The notes: generated by a model not told the origin, from the sequence alone. A DNA stretch of 62,565 bases from Pelargonium cotyledonis (GCA_036897625.1 JAYMTA010000036.1:1-62565); one strand, 5' to 3'; positions 1-13,107 are shown, counted from the stretch's first letter. Made by a program: numbers and translations.

Positions 1-2742
1 ATAGATAAGTAGATAAGTAAGCTCCGTTTTAAAGAAATATTAAAAGTTTACTTCTTTGCTTGCAGAAACCGCGGAATTTGCCACTAGGATTCTTTGCTGT
101 ACCCCTTAATAAGTGCTGTAAAACTAAGGCCGATTGGGAAATTCTGGTGACACCCTTTTTATGGGTTGTAATAAGTTGAGTAAATAGGGAATTACATTAC
201 GAATAGGGAAATTAAAAAGGGTATTAACAAGAGTCCAGTCCAAATGACAAAAGAGAAGACCCATTCTGGTTTAATTCCTGATGAGTATAAAAAGCAAGTA
301 AATCTCTTATTTAGTTCTATCAGTAGAGTCGCCCTCTCCCTATTTCTATCTTTATTCGGTTATCGATGTAAGGTTACCTTACCTAAACAACTACTTTAGT
401 CTATTAAAAGGGGGCGCTCTTACCTATAAAAAGCAGGTTGGCTAATATAAAATAAAGATAAACATGGAATAAATTGACTTGGATACAATTGTTATTGAAA
501 TACATAAAATTTTTAATAGACTACCCTTTTGATATATGCTAAAAACAAGAAAATCCTGAGAGGTAGGTTTGAATTGAAAATACTTTACTTTTGTGTTACA
601 ACTCGCAAGGCTGCGTCACCTAACGAGCTTTTGAGTTTGGCATTTTAGAGTCATCTTAGCAAGAATCCAAGCCTTTCAGTAGCCGTAGACGCAGTGACGT
701 AATATCTTAATAAAGGCATTTCGCCAGTTTACTAAAATTTTCTGTGTGCCTGTGCTTTAAGATCAGAGACTGCCCTCAGGTTCATTATAGCTTCTAGAGA
801 TCCACTCTATATAAGCTCTTTTCAAAATAATTCAACTATTTTTATAATAAAAAGTTACAGAAGAACTAACCCGAGAGCAAAGTTAAAGCAAACACCATTG
901 GATTAAGGGTAAAAGTTCAAAGTCAAGCTAGCCCCCTTTTTTTTTCAAGTGATATGATAAATCCCTATTAACTTAGACTTCATTTTTTTAAAAATTAATT
1001 AGGTCAGACTTTTTGGGCCTGCCTTTCAGTTTACAAGATTCCTTGATTGAGCTTCGTGGGAAATTATGAAAGTTTTTCTTACTCTTTGACCGATTTCTAG
1101 GAGAGCCCTTTTAGAAATATAAAGGGGCTGCTATAGTACTCTGTTTAGTCCTTTTTTTAAAAATTACTTACTGGCAGTATGTTAATACATTATATGTACT
1201 AAATAAGTTAGGGTCTCCTTATAATCTTAATTCTTAATCTTGCTTGTGGTATTAAGACTTTTTTACTTCCAGGGGTTTTTAAACTTTTGTTGAGGTGTAA
1301 TTCTAACTTTTTTAATCATAAATCTGCCCTTGATACGCAAATTAGGTTGAGTAACCTGACCCTGTAAATGTACCCGAGTTCTTTAATTTCTTACCCCTAT
1401 GCCTAAACTGCCCTGATTTTTAAAATCCCCCCTTGCCTAGGGAGATAAACAAGAACTTTTGACAATTGCCTTAGGATACGCTTTTGTTAGTATAGTATAG
1501 TGAACACCGGATTAAAACTATATATACTACCTTTAGTTTTAGGGACTCTTAGAAGTTTATACAATCTCGATAGTAATCCCTAGGCTTGAATGAGTTGCTT
1601 TTAGAGTATATTTCCCTTTTTGCTAGTAAATATAATTTATATTCAGTAATGTTGTGTTCTGAAGCCTAACCTAACCAGCGGATAAGAAATGACATGGAGA
1701 GAGCTCCAGAGAGGAAAGATACAGGAGTCTTGATCGGGCTTTTCTTTAGTGCCAAAGGTGTATAATTTAACTAATAATCTACCCCATAAAATCGGAGTTT
1801 TACTGGATTCAATAAAAATCGATAAAATTTCTTTCCAGACTTGAGCTTTTTGAAACTTTTTATTGATATCTGAAAGAAAAGGGATCTTATACTCCATATC
1901 ACCTATATAATGAAAACAATGAAATAAGTTTAAGCTTACTAGACATGCGCTGTGTTACTTTTTGAGGTTCCTACCTTTTATGTTTACCCTTGGCTTTGAT
2001 CCAAAAACTTAATAAGGCCTTTAAGTTTAAATCTTGATGTATAATTCTTGTCTCTCTGATTCAGGACAACTAATATCTTCTGTCTTAAATGAGCCCTTCT
2101 AGACCAGGGGATCTTACCAAACTTGAAATAAGAGAGAAGGCTTTTCTTTTACATATTTTACATGAGTTGTAGTTTTTTAGTGAATTCCGTAGATGCTTTA
2201 CTGAAAAGAAGTCCAATTAAAGGAGGAACCCCAAGGAGAAAATCCCCCCTCGACCCGGGACCTCCGCTAAATGTAGCCTGATTTACTAACGAAAACTTTT
2301 GACTTTTGTTCATTAGCTAAACTTTTGGTTAATGGGGGTATTCCATCTCCTCCTGATTAGAGTCCTTCCTACAATCGAAAAAGTGAAGAATACTTGACTA
2401 TAAAAATAAAGTAATTAATACCTGCCATAAAGGGAGTCAACATAAGGAACTCACTTAAGGGTTGGGGGCGCTCATAAGAGCGGGGTAAGACTGGGTTCCT
2501 CCTAACTAGAGGAAAGATATATTTAGTTCTAAAACCTCCTTTTATTCGGACTAGGAAAATAAAGTTCTAGGTTCCATTCTACGGGATTTCCTAAAAGTAA
2601 AGGAATTGCCTATAATTTGTACCAAGCAAGACAAGAGTCAAGGATCAAGTCAAAAGGAACTGGCTTGCTTTTGAGGAAGGCGTTAGCTTGGATTGTATTA
2701 TTCATTGCATTTCCTTGGTTGGACTAGAGTCCGTTGTACCCA

Positions 2743-2755
2743 ATATATATATATA
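2743..2755. repeat. AT dinucleotide microsatellite
   Basis: An uninterrupted AT alternation of 13 bases. Confidence 0.8.
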
Positions 2756-4450
2756 ATTTATTAAGAGGCCTACTGCGTCAGTCAAAACAAGAGGGGGACA
2801 GGCGATACAGGTAGAAGCTGTTGAAAGCCAGGTTTACAAAAAGAGTTCATAAATTCTATTATTAAAGAAAACCCTGTCAACTAAATACTTAGATTCTCAC
2901 TAATCGAAGCCGATGAAAAAGCTCATTATTCACTGGGGTAGCAAAAAGCGTCTTCAGGAGCTTTCCAAGGAACCTTAGAGTAGAGGGGTTTAGAGCTCGT
3001 ATTTAGGTTAGGTATGGTCTGGTACTCCATAATATTAAGTAAAGTTTTTAAGTAGAAATAGGGCTTTCTTACTGTTCTCTAATCGCTTCGTGATTTATAT
3101 AATTCAATAAGTAGATGATGCTGGTACTTTAGCTTAAGCGGGAACCTCATTCGCTAGTTTTAGTCAAATCAAAAAGGGGGGGGTTCCTTGCTATTCATTT
3201 TTAGTTCAGGATTGGCTAACAGTGGTGAGGGCGTTATTTAATTTCAGTCTAGATGAAACGAAGCTTAATTAATACCACGGGCGCGAAGGACATACTAGCA
3301 ACACCCCTATCTTAACCTAGAAAAGACTAACACAGACACTTTTCTCAGTTCTTTAACTCAATCTATCTAAATTACACTCAAATTTATAGCAATCTCAAAC
3401 AAAAGAAAAAACTTATTTACTTACACGGATATGTTCCATGATTATGTTAAACTAGTGAAAATACCGGTTTATAACTTGTACGTTATGAAGGCCCATGCTT
3501 CTAGTTTTCTACTTAACTAGAGAGCTCTCAAAAGAAAACCTGAATAAGGACTCCCTTAATAGAGTAAGGACTTTCTTTAACTGAGAAGTTTATACCTTGA
3601 TTTTGAGCGCATTGTTTACTAAGGTATCCCCTAATTGCTTAAACTATACTGAAAGGAGACTACAGGTCATCAGCAACCGTAAAGTAAATTACTAGAATCA
3701 CTTAAATAGAAAGGATTCCTTTGATACAACAAGGACCCTTTAGAAGGATTTCTTTATTCTTAAAGTTAGTGCATAAATAATTAATAAAGAAGAATTTATC
3801 TTCATCTCACTAGTTAAAATCAGATAGTGTACACTCTGCTTCACTATATATACCTAAATTTGGTGTATTATTTCAACTCTTCACAAATTTTATGTCTTTT
3901 ACCGAGTACCACTTTTACAGTTTTCTAGATAGTAGTAATCTATATAGTATGAAAGCTTGTTAGTCTTAGCTTAAAAGTTTCTAAGAATTTAGGCAATTTT
4001 CAAGAGGAGGTACAATAACAAGAGGAGTGGTATACCTATCTCCCTTTCGACTAGAACATGTATAGCTAAAAAGAAAAAGGTAAAGCTATGAAGAATAGTA
4101 CAGCTTGGATAGGTATAGGTCCTACTAGGATTAAGAAACACAGATAGCTTACAAGTTAGGTATGCAGATACAGAGAAAACCGCTAATAAAGATATAAGCT
4201 AAAAGTACCAAAAGATACAAAGGAATATTTATAAGGAACCCGTGTAAAAGGTTAGGCAAAGTGGTTTTTTTATTATAAGGTTTCCTAGATAAGAGATAGA
4301 ATTCAGGGTATATGATAGATATTTCAAAAGCATTATGCCGATCAAAAAAAGTTACACTTCTACCTTTTACTAAGAAATTCTTTTTCTTGCTTTATCTTAA
4401 GGACTCGTTTTACAATTTCTTAATTACAGACTTTAGTTAGGAGTCTACCG

Positions 4451-4463
4451 ATATATATATATA
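4451..4463. repeat. AT dinucleotide microsatellite
   Basis: An uninterrupted AT alternation of 13 bases followed by CACATAC. Confidence 0.8.
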
Positions 4464-5058
4464 CACATACACTACCAGGTTTTTGGTCATACAAACGTTC
4501 GACCCGAAAGTCTAAGGGATCCCTTGTAAATAGAACCGCGCAAGATATTTCTTTTGTTAAGAAGGACCTTGTGAGAGAGAGCTATAAATGGGATATTAGC
4601 TGTTTTGTATGTATTTTGAAAGTAGATCTGCATTTTATATGTGTTACTGAAAAACTAATAGATACCCTTTTTTGGAATTAAAAGATTCCAATGCCCAGGG
4701 GAAAGAGAGCTCGAAGCTGCTTAGTTTCATACACTGCTGTTAAATTTTAGACTTCTAAGACGGGGCCCTATGCTTTTTAGAGTCGAAAGATTGTCTCAAG
4801 ACTAAGCCAAATTCACAAACGAGAAAAGACAAGAAAATCTACAGCAAAACGTAAACTTTGAAATGTAGTATCTTATATAGGATAAAAAGTCAACAAAAAA
4901 CATACAAATAATCAAAGCAAAATTACTATATTAATGAGCAAATACTCTTATAAATAGTACTCAAAAAGCCTCCCCGTATTCCTTATTATTAAGATTAAGA
5001 ACTTCTCTATAAAACTATAAAATCCAGTATAAAAAGGCGAGCAATCGAACACTGACCC

Positions 5059-5784
5059 ATGAATCGCTTCACTGAGGGAAGATAAACCCTTCTAAATATG
5101 GGATCCGTCTAAGTTATTGAACGGTAGCTCTAAAACTTTAATTTTAATATACCGCTTTCTACTTTCTAAGCACAAATACCTCAGGAGTTTTTCCTCCTCG
5201 AGCAGTTGTTAAGAATAAATGAGTTAAAGGATAAAATACATAGGTTAGGTATAGTTAAAATGAAATGTAGTATACCTCTGAGTTAAGAAAAGAGGAGGGC
5301 CAGTATTTTAGCTTAACTAAAATCTTGTAAAACGATGGCACATTTGCGTAGGATTAGGAGTAGTTTGATTTTAAAGAAAAAAGAGTAGGAATCTGCTTCT
5401 CCTTCCATTTAAGCTAAGGTAACAAGTCAAGGGACTAAATCTCCTTATTTCACAAGGTATTCCTCTTTAGAAGGGGAGTTAGCTCAGCTAGAATTATATA
5501 AACAGGAATCTTACAAGAGAGGTATAGCTGTTAAGAAGCTAGTGATAGAGAGTGTAGTTCTTAAGAAAGGTATACGGTAAGAAGTCAGTAAGCATAGGCA
5601 TTTAAAGTAAGGGGTAACCCATGTTATTCTATTAAAGACAGGGAGTGTAAGTATATAGGAGACCCAGAATATAAAATATTTAGCATTCTTGTAACTTAAC
5701 TAGTCGAGCCGCTACTCATAATAGTTAAGCCGTCCTTTGAGTACTTACCAGTTTACCCTATTTTTTCTTATAAAACGGTGCTGA
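5059..5784 (+). other. Hypothetical frame open only if TAA/TAG are sense
   Basis: From ATG at 5059 to TGA at 5782-5784, 241 residues if TAA/TAG give Gln. It begins MNRFTEGRQTLLNMGSVQVI and is rich in K, R, Q and E, with possible amphipathic helices around residues 40-70. It contains repeat copy A, whose counterpart at 13.9 kb keeps the same phase and the same in-frame TAA/TAG codons. In the standard code it is riddled with stops and means nothing. No family recognised. Confidence 0.25.
5499..5661 (+). repeat. Diverged direct repeat, copy A
   Basis: Collinear with 13951-14091. Shared blocks are AACAGGAAT, TAAGAAGT, CATTTAAAGTAAGGG (15 bp), TATTAAAGACAGG (13 bp) and TAGGAG. All five offsets between the copies (8451, 8415, 8430, 8424, 8430) are multiples of three. 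The region is purine-rich on the plus strand. Confidence 0.6.
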
Positions 5785-6209
5785 ATTTCACAAGAAAGTC
5801 AAGTCCTTGCTTATATAATAGTAATAGTAAACTGGTTAAGAGGGATCTCAGCTATGTTATAATATTCTACCTTAACTTTGGAAAACCCCGGCAGGGCCTA
5901 ACTATAGACAAGAACTCTAGAATAAAGCTATTGTTACTAACAAAAAGGTACAACCCTTCTACTAGGATATACGAAAGCTTAGAGAGTAGTACAGTTTTTC
6001 TATCTTGTCCTGTAGGGAAGGTACTCGACTCTTTTTTTATAACCGAGTATACCAAAGTTTTGGTTAATCAAGAAAAGATAGGAGTACTTTTTAACCTATA
6101 ATAAAGCGCGAACTTCTTTATATTGCTAATTAGCTTTATTAGACAGCTACGTAATTTTAGAGTAAACCTTTTTGTTTTAGTACATAGTAACACTCTTTAA
6201 TTAGTTTGA
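5778..6209 (+). other. Longest standard ORF (107 codons) and its TGA-only extension
   Basis: In the standard code this frame runs 5778-6101 from a GTG and is the longest in the window. Read to the next TGA it ends at 6209 (143 residues). No TGA occurs in any plus-strand frame from 5785 to 6206. The start overlaps the TGA of the preceding hypothetical frame by seven bases. There is no recognisable domain, and a 107-codon frame is within chance for 62 kb. Confidence 0.22.
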
Positions 6210-8142
6210 AAGCAATTTAGGTAATGCTAACTTGATTGTTCTTTTCAAAAGAGAGCTCCTCGTATTTATAACTCAATATCAGTATAAGTTACTCGCGCTA
6301 AGAATTTCTAATATAGGGAATAAAGGAATTCTGTTTCATTATTTATACCTTTTTTACTAGTCTAAATGACTAAATCAACTGGAAGAAATATACTCAAGGA
6401 CTTTCTTGCAAAGATTTTATTGTTAGTATAAAAAAGAGTTTAGTCTTAATCTTATATTTACCACTAGAGTACCCCTTATTTCTTACAAAATGAAGGCCTT
6501 GTTTCAATAAGTTACTTACTTATCTAATAAGGTAAAACGCGTTTCCTAATATTCTAAAGAAAAGTGCAACAGTAACAGCGGAAAGGGCTCTCTTTACATA
6601 ATTTAAATAAAAGCTAAAGGAAATCAACCTAAAATCTAAGTCAGCAGCAACATCCCCCTTGTTTTATTACGAAATAGGAAAAGATTTGAGTGTATATGAA
6701 TAAAAAAGGATCTTGTTCATTTATAGCCTTGAAAAAGGAAACTTTACGGGTTCTTAAAATGCTAATAGAATTGATAAGGGTATTTAAATAATAGAGCTAT
6801 AGTAGTAATAAAGACTTGTAGGGTAAGAGTTCTTTTGGTAAGGATATGCCTCTTTTTTGTTATACTTAGAGGTATCCTCAAGGATCTTGTAATTACAAAA
6901 ATTTTGCTTTTTCACTTCTTTTTATAAAATATATCTAATATGTCTTTTAGCTATCATAGTTTGAGGTCTCTACGATATGTGATAACAATAGAATGCGCAT
7001 ATAGCAGCTGAGAGAAGGAAATTACCTAATGTAAATCTTGGGATTCGAATTTTGAAAGAGTAAGAATGTTTATTAATCTAATTTCTCCATAATTAGTAGG
7101 AGTATAAGTTGACCTTTAAGCTACCCTTTAACTATATGCAAAAGAAAATAGGGATAACTGAGAATAAAGAATTTGGGATCGCTTATTTGACTTCCTAAGT
7201 GACTCCAATTCCTACAGCTAAAAGGAGCTCTGCAATATAAAAACCTATATAGTATTCCTATCATTACCGAAGCATATAAGTGCAGTTTTTTATACTTTAT
7301 ACACTGCCCACTAATCTACAGCACCAGGCAAGTTCCTTTAATTTAAGAATATTTACAACATTTTTGTCAAAGCAAATAAAGGAATAGGTCTCGACGTCTC
7401 CTGATAATCTACCACATCGCATAGTAATTGCCCAGCTCGCTTTCTTTTCTTTGTGCCGAGAATAAGTAGAATTATAATGAGGATTGCTCATAAATGTTAT
7501 GGTTACCCTCTTCTCCTGCACGCAAACAGGGTAAATATAGTCTTAAAAAGGGGCTCCTTTATCAGTATCCCAAACCTTATATAGATTTGGTACCCGGGCT
7601 AATGTAAAAATTTTACTAAGAAGTTTTTTTTTATCCTCTAACACTTTATACTTCTTTGTACTAAAAATGCTGTTTCTTTTATGATATAGGAAAAAAGTTC
7701 CTAACTACTAATATAGAGTTCTCTTGAGTTCCGTTCCTAATGCTTTTCATTCAGTAAATCCTTGGTTAGTCTTTAAGTACCAATAATAACAAAAAGATAA
7801 AGATAGAGACCTCTGGAAGGGTCACTTCAACACAAATGAAGCCTACAATTGGTTCCCTATAGGCCAAAAAATAGAAAAAGCTTTTTAAAATCTCCCCACC
7901 AAAATCTATAACTAGATTGAAAACTTTTTTTTTTCAAGGCATATCCCAGCACTATATAAATTATGCTATTTTGATTACTCATATTTTAAAAAGATTTTCG
8001 TGTCCTAATCCAAAACGAGTTTTACGTGTTGTTTCTCTCAAAAAATATGTAAAATTTGCTGCTTAGTAGGGTAAGTCTCTCATCTCGAAACCCAAACTAT
8101 CCTTTTTTATCGTGCTAGTAATTGAAAAAAAAAGTCCTTTCT
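6210..8142. other. Gene-poor stretch
   Basis: Nothing recognisable. The best standard-code frame is 7297-7521 on the minus strand (74 codons, GTG start, MQEKRVTITFMSNPHYN…), which extends to a TGA at 7261 if TAA is sense. It resembles no family I know. Confidence 0.5.
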
Positions 8143-8213
8143 ATAATGGCAGTTCAATCAGTTAGAGCGCTTCTCTGTCAAGGCGTAAGGTGGGTTTCGA
8201 GTCCCAGCCGTCC
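8143..8213 (+). pseudogene. Degraded trnD-like tRNA
   Basis: The sequence GTTCAATCAGTTAGAGC followed by CTGTCAAGGCG and TTTCGAGTCCCAG follows plastid-type trnD in order. The anticodon loop CTGTCAA (GTC) is intact. The anticodon stem CTTCT/GGCGT is largely unpaired. The T loop appears to have gained one base (8 nt). The acceptor pairs only about 4 of 7. It is probably a relic related to the trnD at 40.1 kb, but an odd functional tRNA cannot be excluded. Confidence 0.5.
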
Positions 8214-8782
8214 AAAGGTTTGAGCTCCTTTAGTGTTGCTACAGACATAACAAACGTTGTATAGACGAATACTTTTAATAATCAGTTTAGCAAAAAAGGT
8301 AAAAGCAAGGATTTTGATTACCCGTAAGTATAACAAAATTTAAGTTTCTAGGTTTGGGTTTGAAGCAAAAAAGAACCCATGGGTGGTTTTACGGGTGTCC
8401 GATAGAAAGTTCGAGCTTATATGTTGAACATACGATTAATTACAAGAATATTCTAAAAGACAAGAAGGGGTAAGCTAACCCTAGCTTTCGGATTTTTACA
8501 AGTATTTGCAAATGATAATGACTCAGATCTGCTTATAATTGCGAATGAAATTCACTTAGGAGTTCAAGGTACAGAGAAATTCATGAAAATAGTATATTTA
8601 CCAAGTTTTCATATAAACAAGATTAGGAGGTTATACAGTATAGGAACTCTTCCAGCTAGGAAACTCGGGAGCACTTCAATAAATTTAGTACAAATAATGT
8701 ATTTTATTAGAAAGTGAGTAGTGTATACGTTTTCTTTGGAGTATAACGAAGTAGAATCGTTATTTCTTCCTTTGATCAATCA

Positions 8783-9253
8783 ATGAGTTTTTACTTTAAT
8801 ATTAAAACTGGTAGCAAAAGAAAACTCTTGGTGAGAAAATACCTACACCCCCTTTTTATAGAGAATTCTAAGTTTAAGAAAACTTGGCTAGAAGCACTAA
8901 GTATAAATTTAACCTTGTGTAAATGTCAGGGCTTTGAACCTTCAACAGCTGAAAACAAAGAATCTTGCTTTACCAGCAAAACCAGCAAAACTAAGGGTGT
9001 TGGATCCTACCTACTATGGTATGTATACCCAATAGTTCAGCTGGGAATTCTAAGTGCGCGAGTAAATATGTCTACTTAAGTGATTACAATCCAAAAATAA
9101 GTTATCCCCTTTTTAGTACTAGCTCTAAACAACTCAATGTCTTTTTAGCTTCATAAAGCTTTAAAAACCTAATTTCTGGGCAATTTTATAAATACATACA
9201 AGCTCCTCTTGGGCTCAACCGGGGTAATTTGCATTTCTTTCTCAGAGCCTTGA
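8783..9253 (+). other. Unrecognised ORF, 98 codons standard, 156 with TGA-only stops
   Basis: ATG at 8783 and TAA at 9077-9079 in the standard code. It reads MSFYFNIKTGSKRKLLVRKY onward, with a basic N-terminal half. If the TAA is sense it continues to TGA at 9251-9253. There is no domain, signal peptide or recognisable upstream ribosome site. It may well be chance. Confidence 0.2.
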
Positions 9254-9615
9254 TGAAGAGACAATAACTTTTAGTAGAAATTTATCATATATCTATTTAA
9301 AAGTATTACATTACCTAAGCGTTATCCTTTCTAGCAAAACAGGAGGACTCTCCTTATAGAAAGTAAAATTCAGGACTTTAATTGTTCCTTAAAAAAAGAA
9401 AGCCATTTCATTGTAGCTAAAAAATAATGTGTTACACAAATTTCTAGTTAATAAACGGGGAGGAGCTCAGCCTTAATAGATCCATTTCAAGGCTTTTCCT
9501 AGTTTAAAAGCAAGTCATCTAGAGTATCCTAATTTTTAATAGGGGAGACTTCCTTATTAGTTTGAAAAAGGTATCTTCTAATTAATAATACATATGGATT
9601 TAATCGGAAAAAGCT

Positions 9616-10068
9616 ATGTTATTATTCTTAAATACCCTATTCCTACTATCAAGAGTCACAAATCTAATAGAAAGTAAGCATGTCAGATACAGTAGGATAG
9701 TTATTCCTATTCATTCCCAGTTGTTTGATATATTTCAATGTCGAGTAAGCGAGATAGAAAGACACCATTAGCAAGTATGTACCATAATCATGATACAAGA
9801 ACTAGGAAGAAAGAAAGACTTATATACATTATCCATAGCTTAGTCTAACAACAGCAAACTCCTAATCTTAGGATTAAGGAATACTAAGAAATTCCTAATT
9901 AGAGGAAAACGTAGGAGTGTATACCTTCCTAAGCGCGGACTCGTGGTCGTCTTGTTAATTTGTAAAGCTCTCACTGAAGAAGAAGAGTATAAAACTCTCT
10001 AAAAAGATTTCCTGCTAAATATAGTACTAAAAGAGCCCCTCAGAAAGCAAATGAGAACCTTTCTATGA
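9616..10068 (+). other. Hypothetical 150-residue frame (TAA/TAG as sense)
   Basis: ATG at 9616 to TGA at 10066-10068 with only three internal TAA/TAG codons. The N-terminus is hydrophobic (MLLFLNTLFLLSRVTNLIES) and a basic patch with LIRGKRRSVYLPKRGLVVVL follows near residue 100. It is one of the more protein-like translations in the window. Still unrecognised, and uninterpretable under the standard code. Confidence 0.22.
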
Positions 10069-10302
10069 TAAACACAAATTTTACGCGAGTCGAATTTAGC
10101 TGCCGCCAGTCCTAACTCTTCAAACATCACATCTTCCTGTTAAAAGGGAATCCCGAACTTAAGAAAGTTTTAGAGTGCGCTTTTCCTCTATCAAGTAATC
10201 GACCTTAGATGTCTGGTGGATCTTTGTGATATAAGAGATTTAGCTCATCCTGAAGACTCTAGTTCTAGTAACTCGAATCTAGTAAAGATTAGTTTTGTTT
10301 TA

Positions 10303-10373
10303 TGGAGTCTTTTTCAAGTGGTAAAGCACTGATAAATAGAAGGAAATGCCGTGGGTTAAAGCCGTATACACAG
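10303..10373 (+). pseudogene. trnQ-like degraded copy
   Basis: TGGAGT and TCAAGTGGTAAAGCAC occur at the spacing of the trnQ acceptor strand and D arm, followed 40 bases later by a T-loop-like GTGGGTTAAAGCC. The anticodon region (CTGATAAATAGAAGG) forms no stem. It shares the exact 16-mer TCAAGTGGTAAAGCAC with the copy at 21.6 kb. Confidence 0.35.
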
Positions 10374-10431
10374 GTCTTACGGTCTTACTTTTGCTGAGAA
10401 ACATGGATATCCGCGAGCTATAGTAGCTTGA

Positions 10432-11082
10432 ACCTAGCCCTAATAGCTAAAATAATGTAGGAATCCTTAAGTCAGACAAATATTAAGAGACGAAACGAAG
10501 AAAACTCTTAACAACTCTGTCGGTAGAGAAAAGACTTTAAAGAAAAAAGTGCTCTCAGTAGTAAAATTTCTATTTCTAGAAAGCTTCTCCTAAAGGGGGT
10601 TCTTGCAGGACTTATAAGATAGCGTCAATAAAGAAAGGGAGGATAACTCAGCCCTACCCCTTATCAGATCAGAGCGACAGCACAGTTAGGGTTTTAGAAG
10701 CTGGTAGTAGCAGCTTTTAATATGCAAATATGTTAAAGAAAGATACTTTAAAATCTTTTTTTCCTATAGAGCACCAATGCTATTAAAAATTTGTTGGTAT
10801 GGAACTAGAAGTTAAAGTGGATTCGCTAATAAAGTAGCACTAACTTAAAAGATATAATTATATTTAGTTCTCCATAGATTTACTGATTTAAAAACTACAG
10901 TTAGAAGACGTGCTAAAACTCAAACTTAGGTTTATATGTTGTAGTTTCGGAAAGCGTTCTTAAATAAAGTTTTGTTGAGAATACTTTCTTTGAGAAAATA
11001 ACTAAGCCACAGCCAGAAACTAGACTAGTAAAGAAAGCAAATCCTCAAAAAAGGCTATCGTCGAAAAGATTAAATTATTTGA
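10432..11082 (+). other. Hypothetical 216-residue frame (TAA/TAG as sense)
   Basis: TGA-free from 10432 to TGA at 11080-11082. No TGA exists in any plus frame between 10432 and 10883. The translation is strongly charged (…VGREKTLKKKVLSVVKFLF…) with several Q codons of both CAR and TAR type. No start codon stands out and no family is recognised. Confidence 0.18.
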
Positions 11083-12059
11083 TTATATGAAATCAGAAAT
11101 GGAACTCATAGAGGAACCCGGTACTACTCACTAATTTTCGTATGTCTTACTTTTAGCAGGTAAGTCCTTCCTGTCAGAGCTATGTATTTGTCTTGACCTT
11201 GTATTTCTTCCAACCAGAGTTAACTCCGGCGGACCCCTTCGAAGAATTAATATTGAGCACTCTTGGTACCGTACCCTATTAAGTAAATATTCCTGAAATG
11301 CTTTTAAGAAGAAGATTCCCGTTCAGTTCTTGAATTACAAATAGATGACTCTGCTAACGATAACTAAGACTTATTATATAAAACTTTTGCTAAAAGTAAA
11401 GTATAGGAACTCCTTTTCTTACATTATATTTCTAGATTCACTAGGGCAAGTTGAGGGCTGCGATGTCAGCAATTCTTATTAAAGTAAACTTCTTTTCTCA
11501 TATCTCATAATAGAGTCACTTTGGGGTAGGCGCGTGTAAACAAGTATTATATAAGTAAATCCCTGTTAATGAACAGAAACTCCATCAAGTTAAAGCCCTC
11601 TTGTTTTTCGTTAGAACCTCCTCTTGCCTACCAAACTCGATCCTAAATTTCCTTATCTCGTCGTTAATTTACTAGTAGTTCACTACGAACAAGGAAATCC
11701 CGTCTTTCTCTACTAACTTCAAAAAAGAAAAACCTTGAGGATTCTTATTACCTATCAATCATGGAAAACCCAGAGCCTCGAAAAAGTAAGATTAGTAAGC
11801 TAGCTACAAAATTTCTAAGATCCCCTTATTAAGTTTAAGTATGTATAGCCTTTAGCAACTCCACTTATTTAGAGATTAAAACGTAAGATTCTAAGATCGA
11901 CGGAATTTACTTTACCAAAGAAAAGTCAGTATTATATAAGCGAGCTCTTATTAAGGACTGCGCTTAGTGTCATACATGAGCTTTTACTTTTCTTCTCCCT
12001 ATCTAAGTGAATCTAAAGTTGTAAAAAAGAGATTATTAAGCTGACAACAACCCGGATAC
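11083..12059. other. Gene-poor stretch
   Basis: I see no gene, tRNA or long repeat here. Confidence 0.6.
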
Positions 12060-12132
12060 CCAAGTTTATTCGATTTGAACCAATGGCATCTGATAACCTG
12101 TTGGCTTGCTCTACCAACTGAGCTATACACCC
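12060..12132 (-). pseudogene. trnK-like 5' half joined to unrelated 3' half
   Basis: The first 26 bases (minus strand, from 12132) read GGGTGTATAGCTCAGTTGGT and then AGAGCA, matching the mitochondrial trnK 5' end as I recall it. The centre has no pairing anticodon stem. A T-arm-like block ATTGGTTCAAATCGAAT follows (4 of 5 pairs), but the 3' acceptor strand does not match the 5' strand. It looks like a chimera or a tRNA broken in the middle. Confidence 0.42.
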
Positions 12133-13107
12133 TGCGATAAAAGGGATAATTAAAAAGCTTGCCTTCAATAACATTCCTTGAAAGAGTCTTGTAAGCTAAT
12201 CCAAAAAACGAACCCGTTTTTCTATATACACGATTACTTTTTGCTTTTTTAATGTTTTGGTGATGCTAGCTATCAAGAATCCAAATAAATATGCTTAGCG
12301 GATTCCTAGTATGTTAAGCCTTTAACTACAATAAGTGGAAGTACTTTGTCCCAACCACCTTATTGAACCTTTCAAAGTATACTTTAACAATAAAAATTTA
12401 TACGAGTTTGGTAGAACATAGTGATAAACTAAAGAAAATTCGAAGGTTCGAAACAGCAGTCGTAGTATAATCTTGGTACGATTTAATGCGAATAATTTAG
12501 AAGAATTTTTCGTTTTGTTATTCGACTTTGTCTTAAGTGAATACTTGTCAACGAATACCTTTAGTAGTCTTAAAAGAAAGCCATGGGGAGGGGATAAAAA
12601 AGGATGCAGGATAGCTCTTTTCCCTCTCTAATTAGGAATAAGCGAGACTTCCTGGATAGTAAAAAAATTATGGCACATCGAGAAGCACTTATATATAATA
12701 TAAAGACTAAAACTTGTAGTCTACTCTTGATAATATAAAGTTATAAATTTGAGGGGTACAGGAACTTTTGCTCTTAAATGGGTTTACTTTTTGTGGTATG
12801 GTAACAATGTTGTGTTGAGTTTCTTACAGAATGAAAAAGAGGGATCCATTTTTGTTTTGGAGGGTAAAGTACGGAGAGTACGTGCAGGGATTTTGATCGC
12901 AAAGGAATATAACTGAGTAAAACCAGCTAGGGGCACCCCTTTATGCGAATTGACGGAAGCTATGTCTTAACGAAACTATTAGTTGATTCTAAAATGTCTT
13001 AAAACGCACAAAAAAAACGGGTCCGAATGAAGAGCTTACCAGGTAAACTGAGGATAAAAGCACTTGATGTCAAATAATGAAACAAGTCGATTTCACATAT
13101 CGTATAT

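Larger units (their letters stand above)
1..5058. other. Gene-poor stretch, no recognisable gene
   Basis: No tRNA and no standard-code frame longer than 84 codons (1643-1897, minus, unrecognised). Contents are AT microsatellites at 2.7 and 4.45 kb and a G8 tract at 3.18 kb. A tRNA T-arm-like CCCGGGTCGAGGG (minus) lies near 2.25 kb without a cloverleaf. TGA-free frames run at 2205-3458 and 3607-4650 on the plus strand. Confidence 0.6.

Noticed and set aside
3100-3130. VDD-like motif resembling reverse transcriptase YVDD
   Set aside because: The preceding residue is Gln from TAG, and no other polymerase motif is found around it.
5778-6101. Calling the 107-codon standard ORF a gene
   Set aside because: About this maximum length is expected by chance in 62 kb at one third G+C, and it resembles no protein family.
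12948-12959. AATTGACGGAAG, resembling the small-subunit rRNA GGAATTGACGG core; also at about 34644-34655 on the minus strand
   Set aside because: Flanks do not match rRNA, no other rRNA signature lies nearby, and chance 12-mer repeats are numerous at this length.
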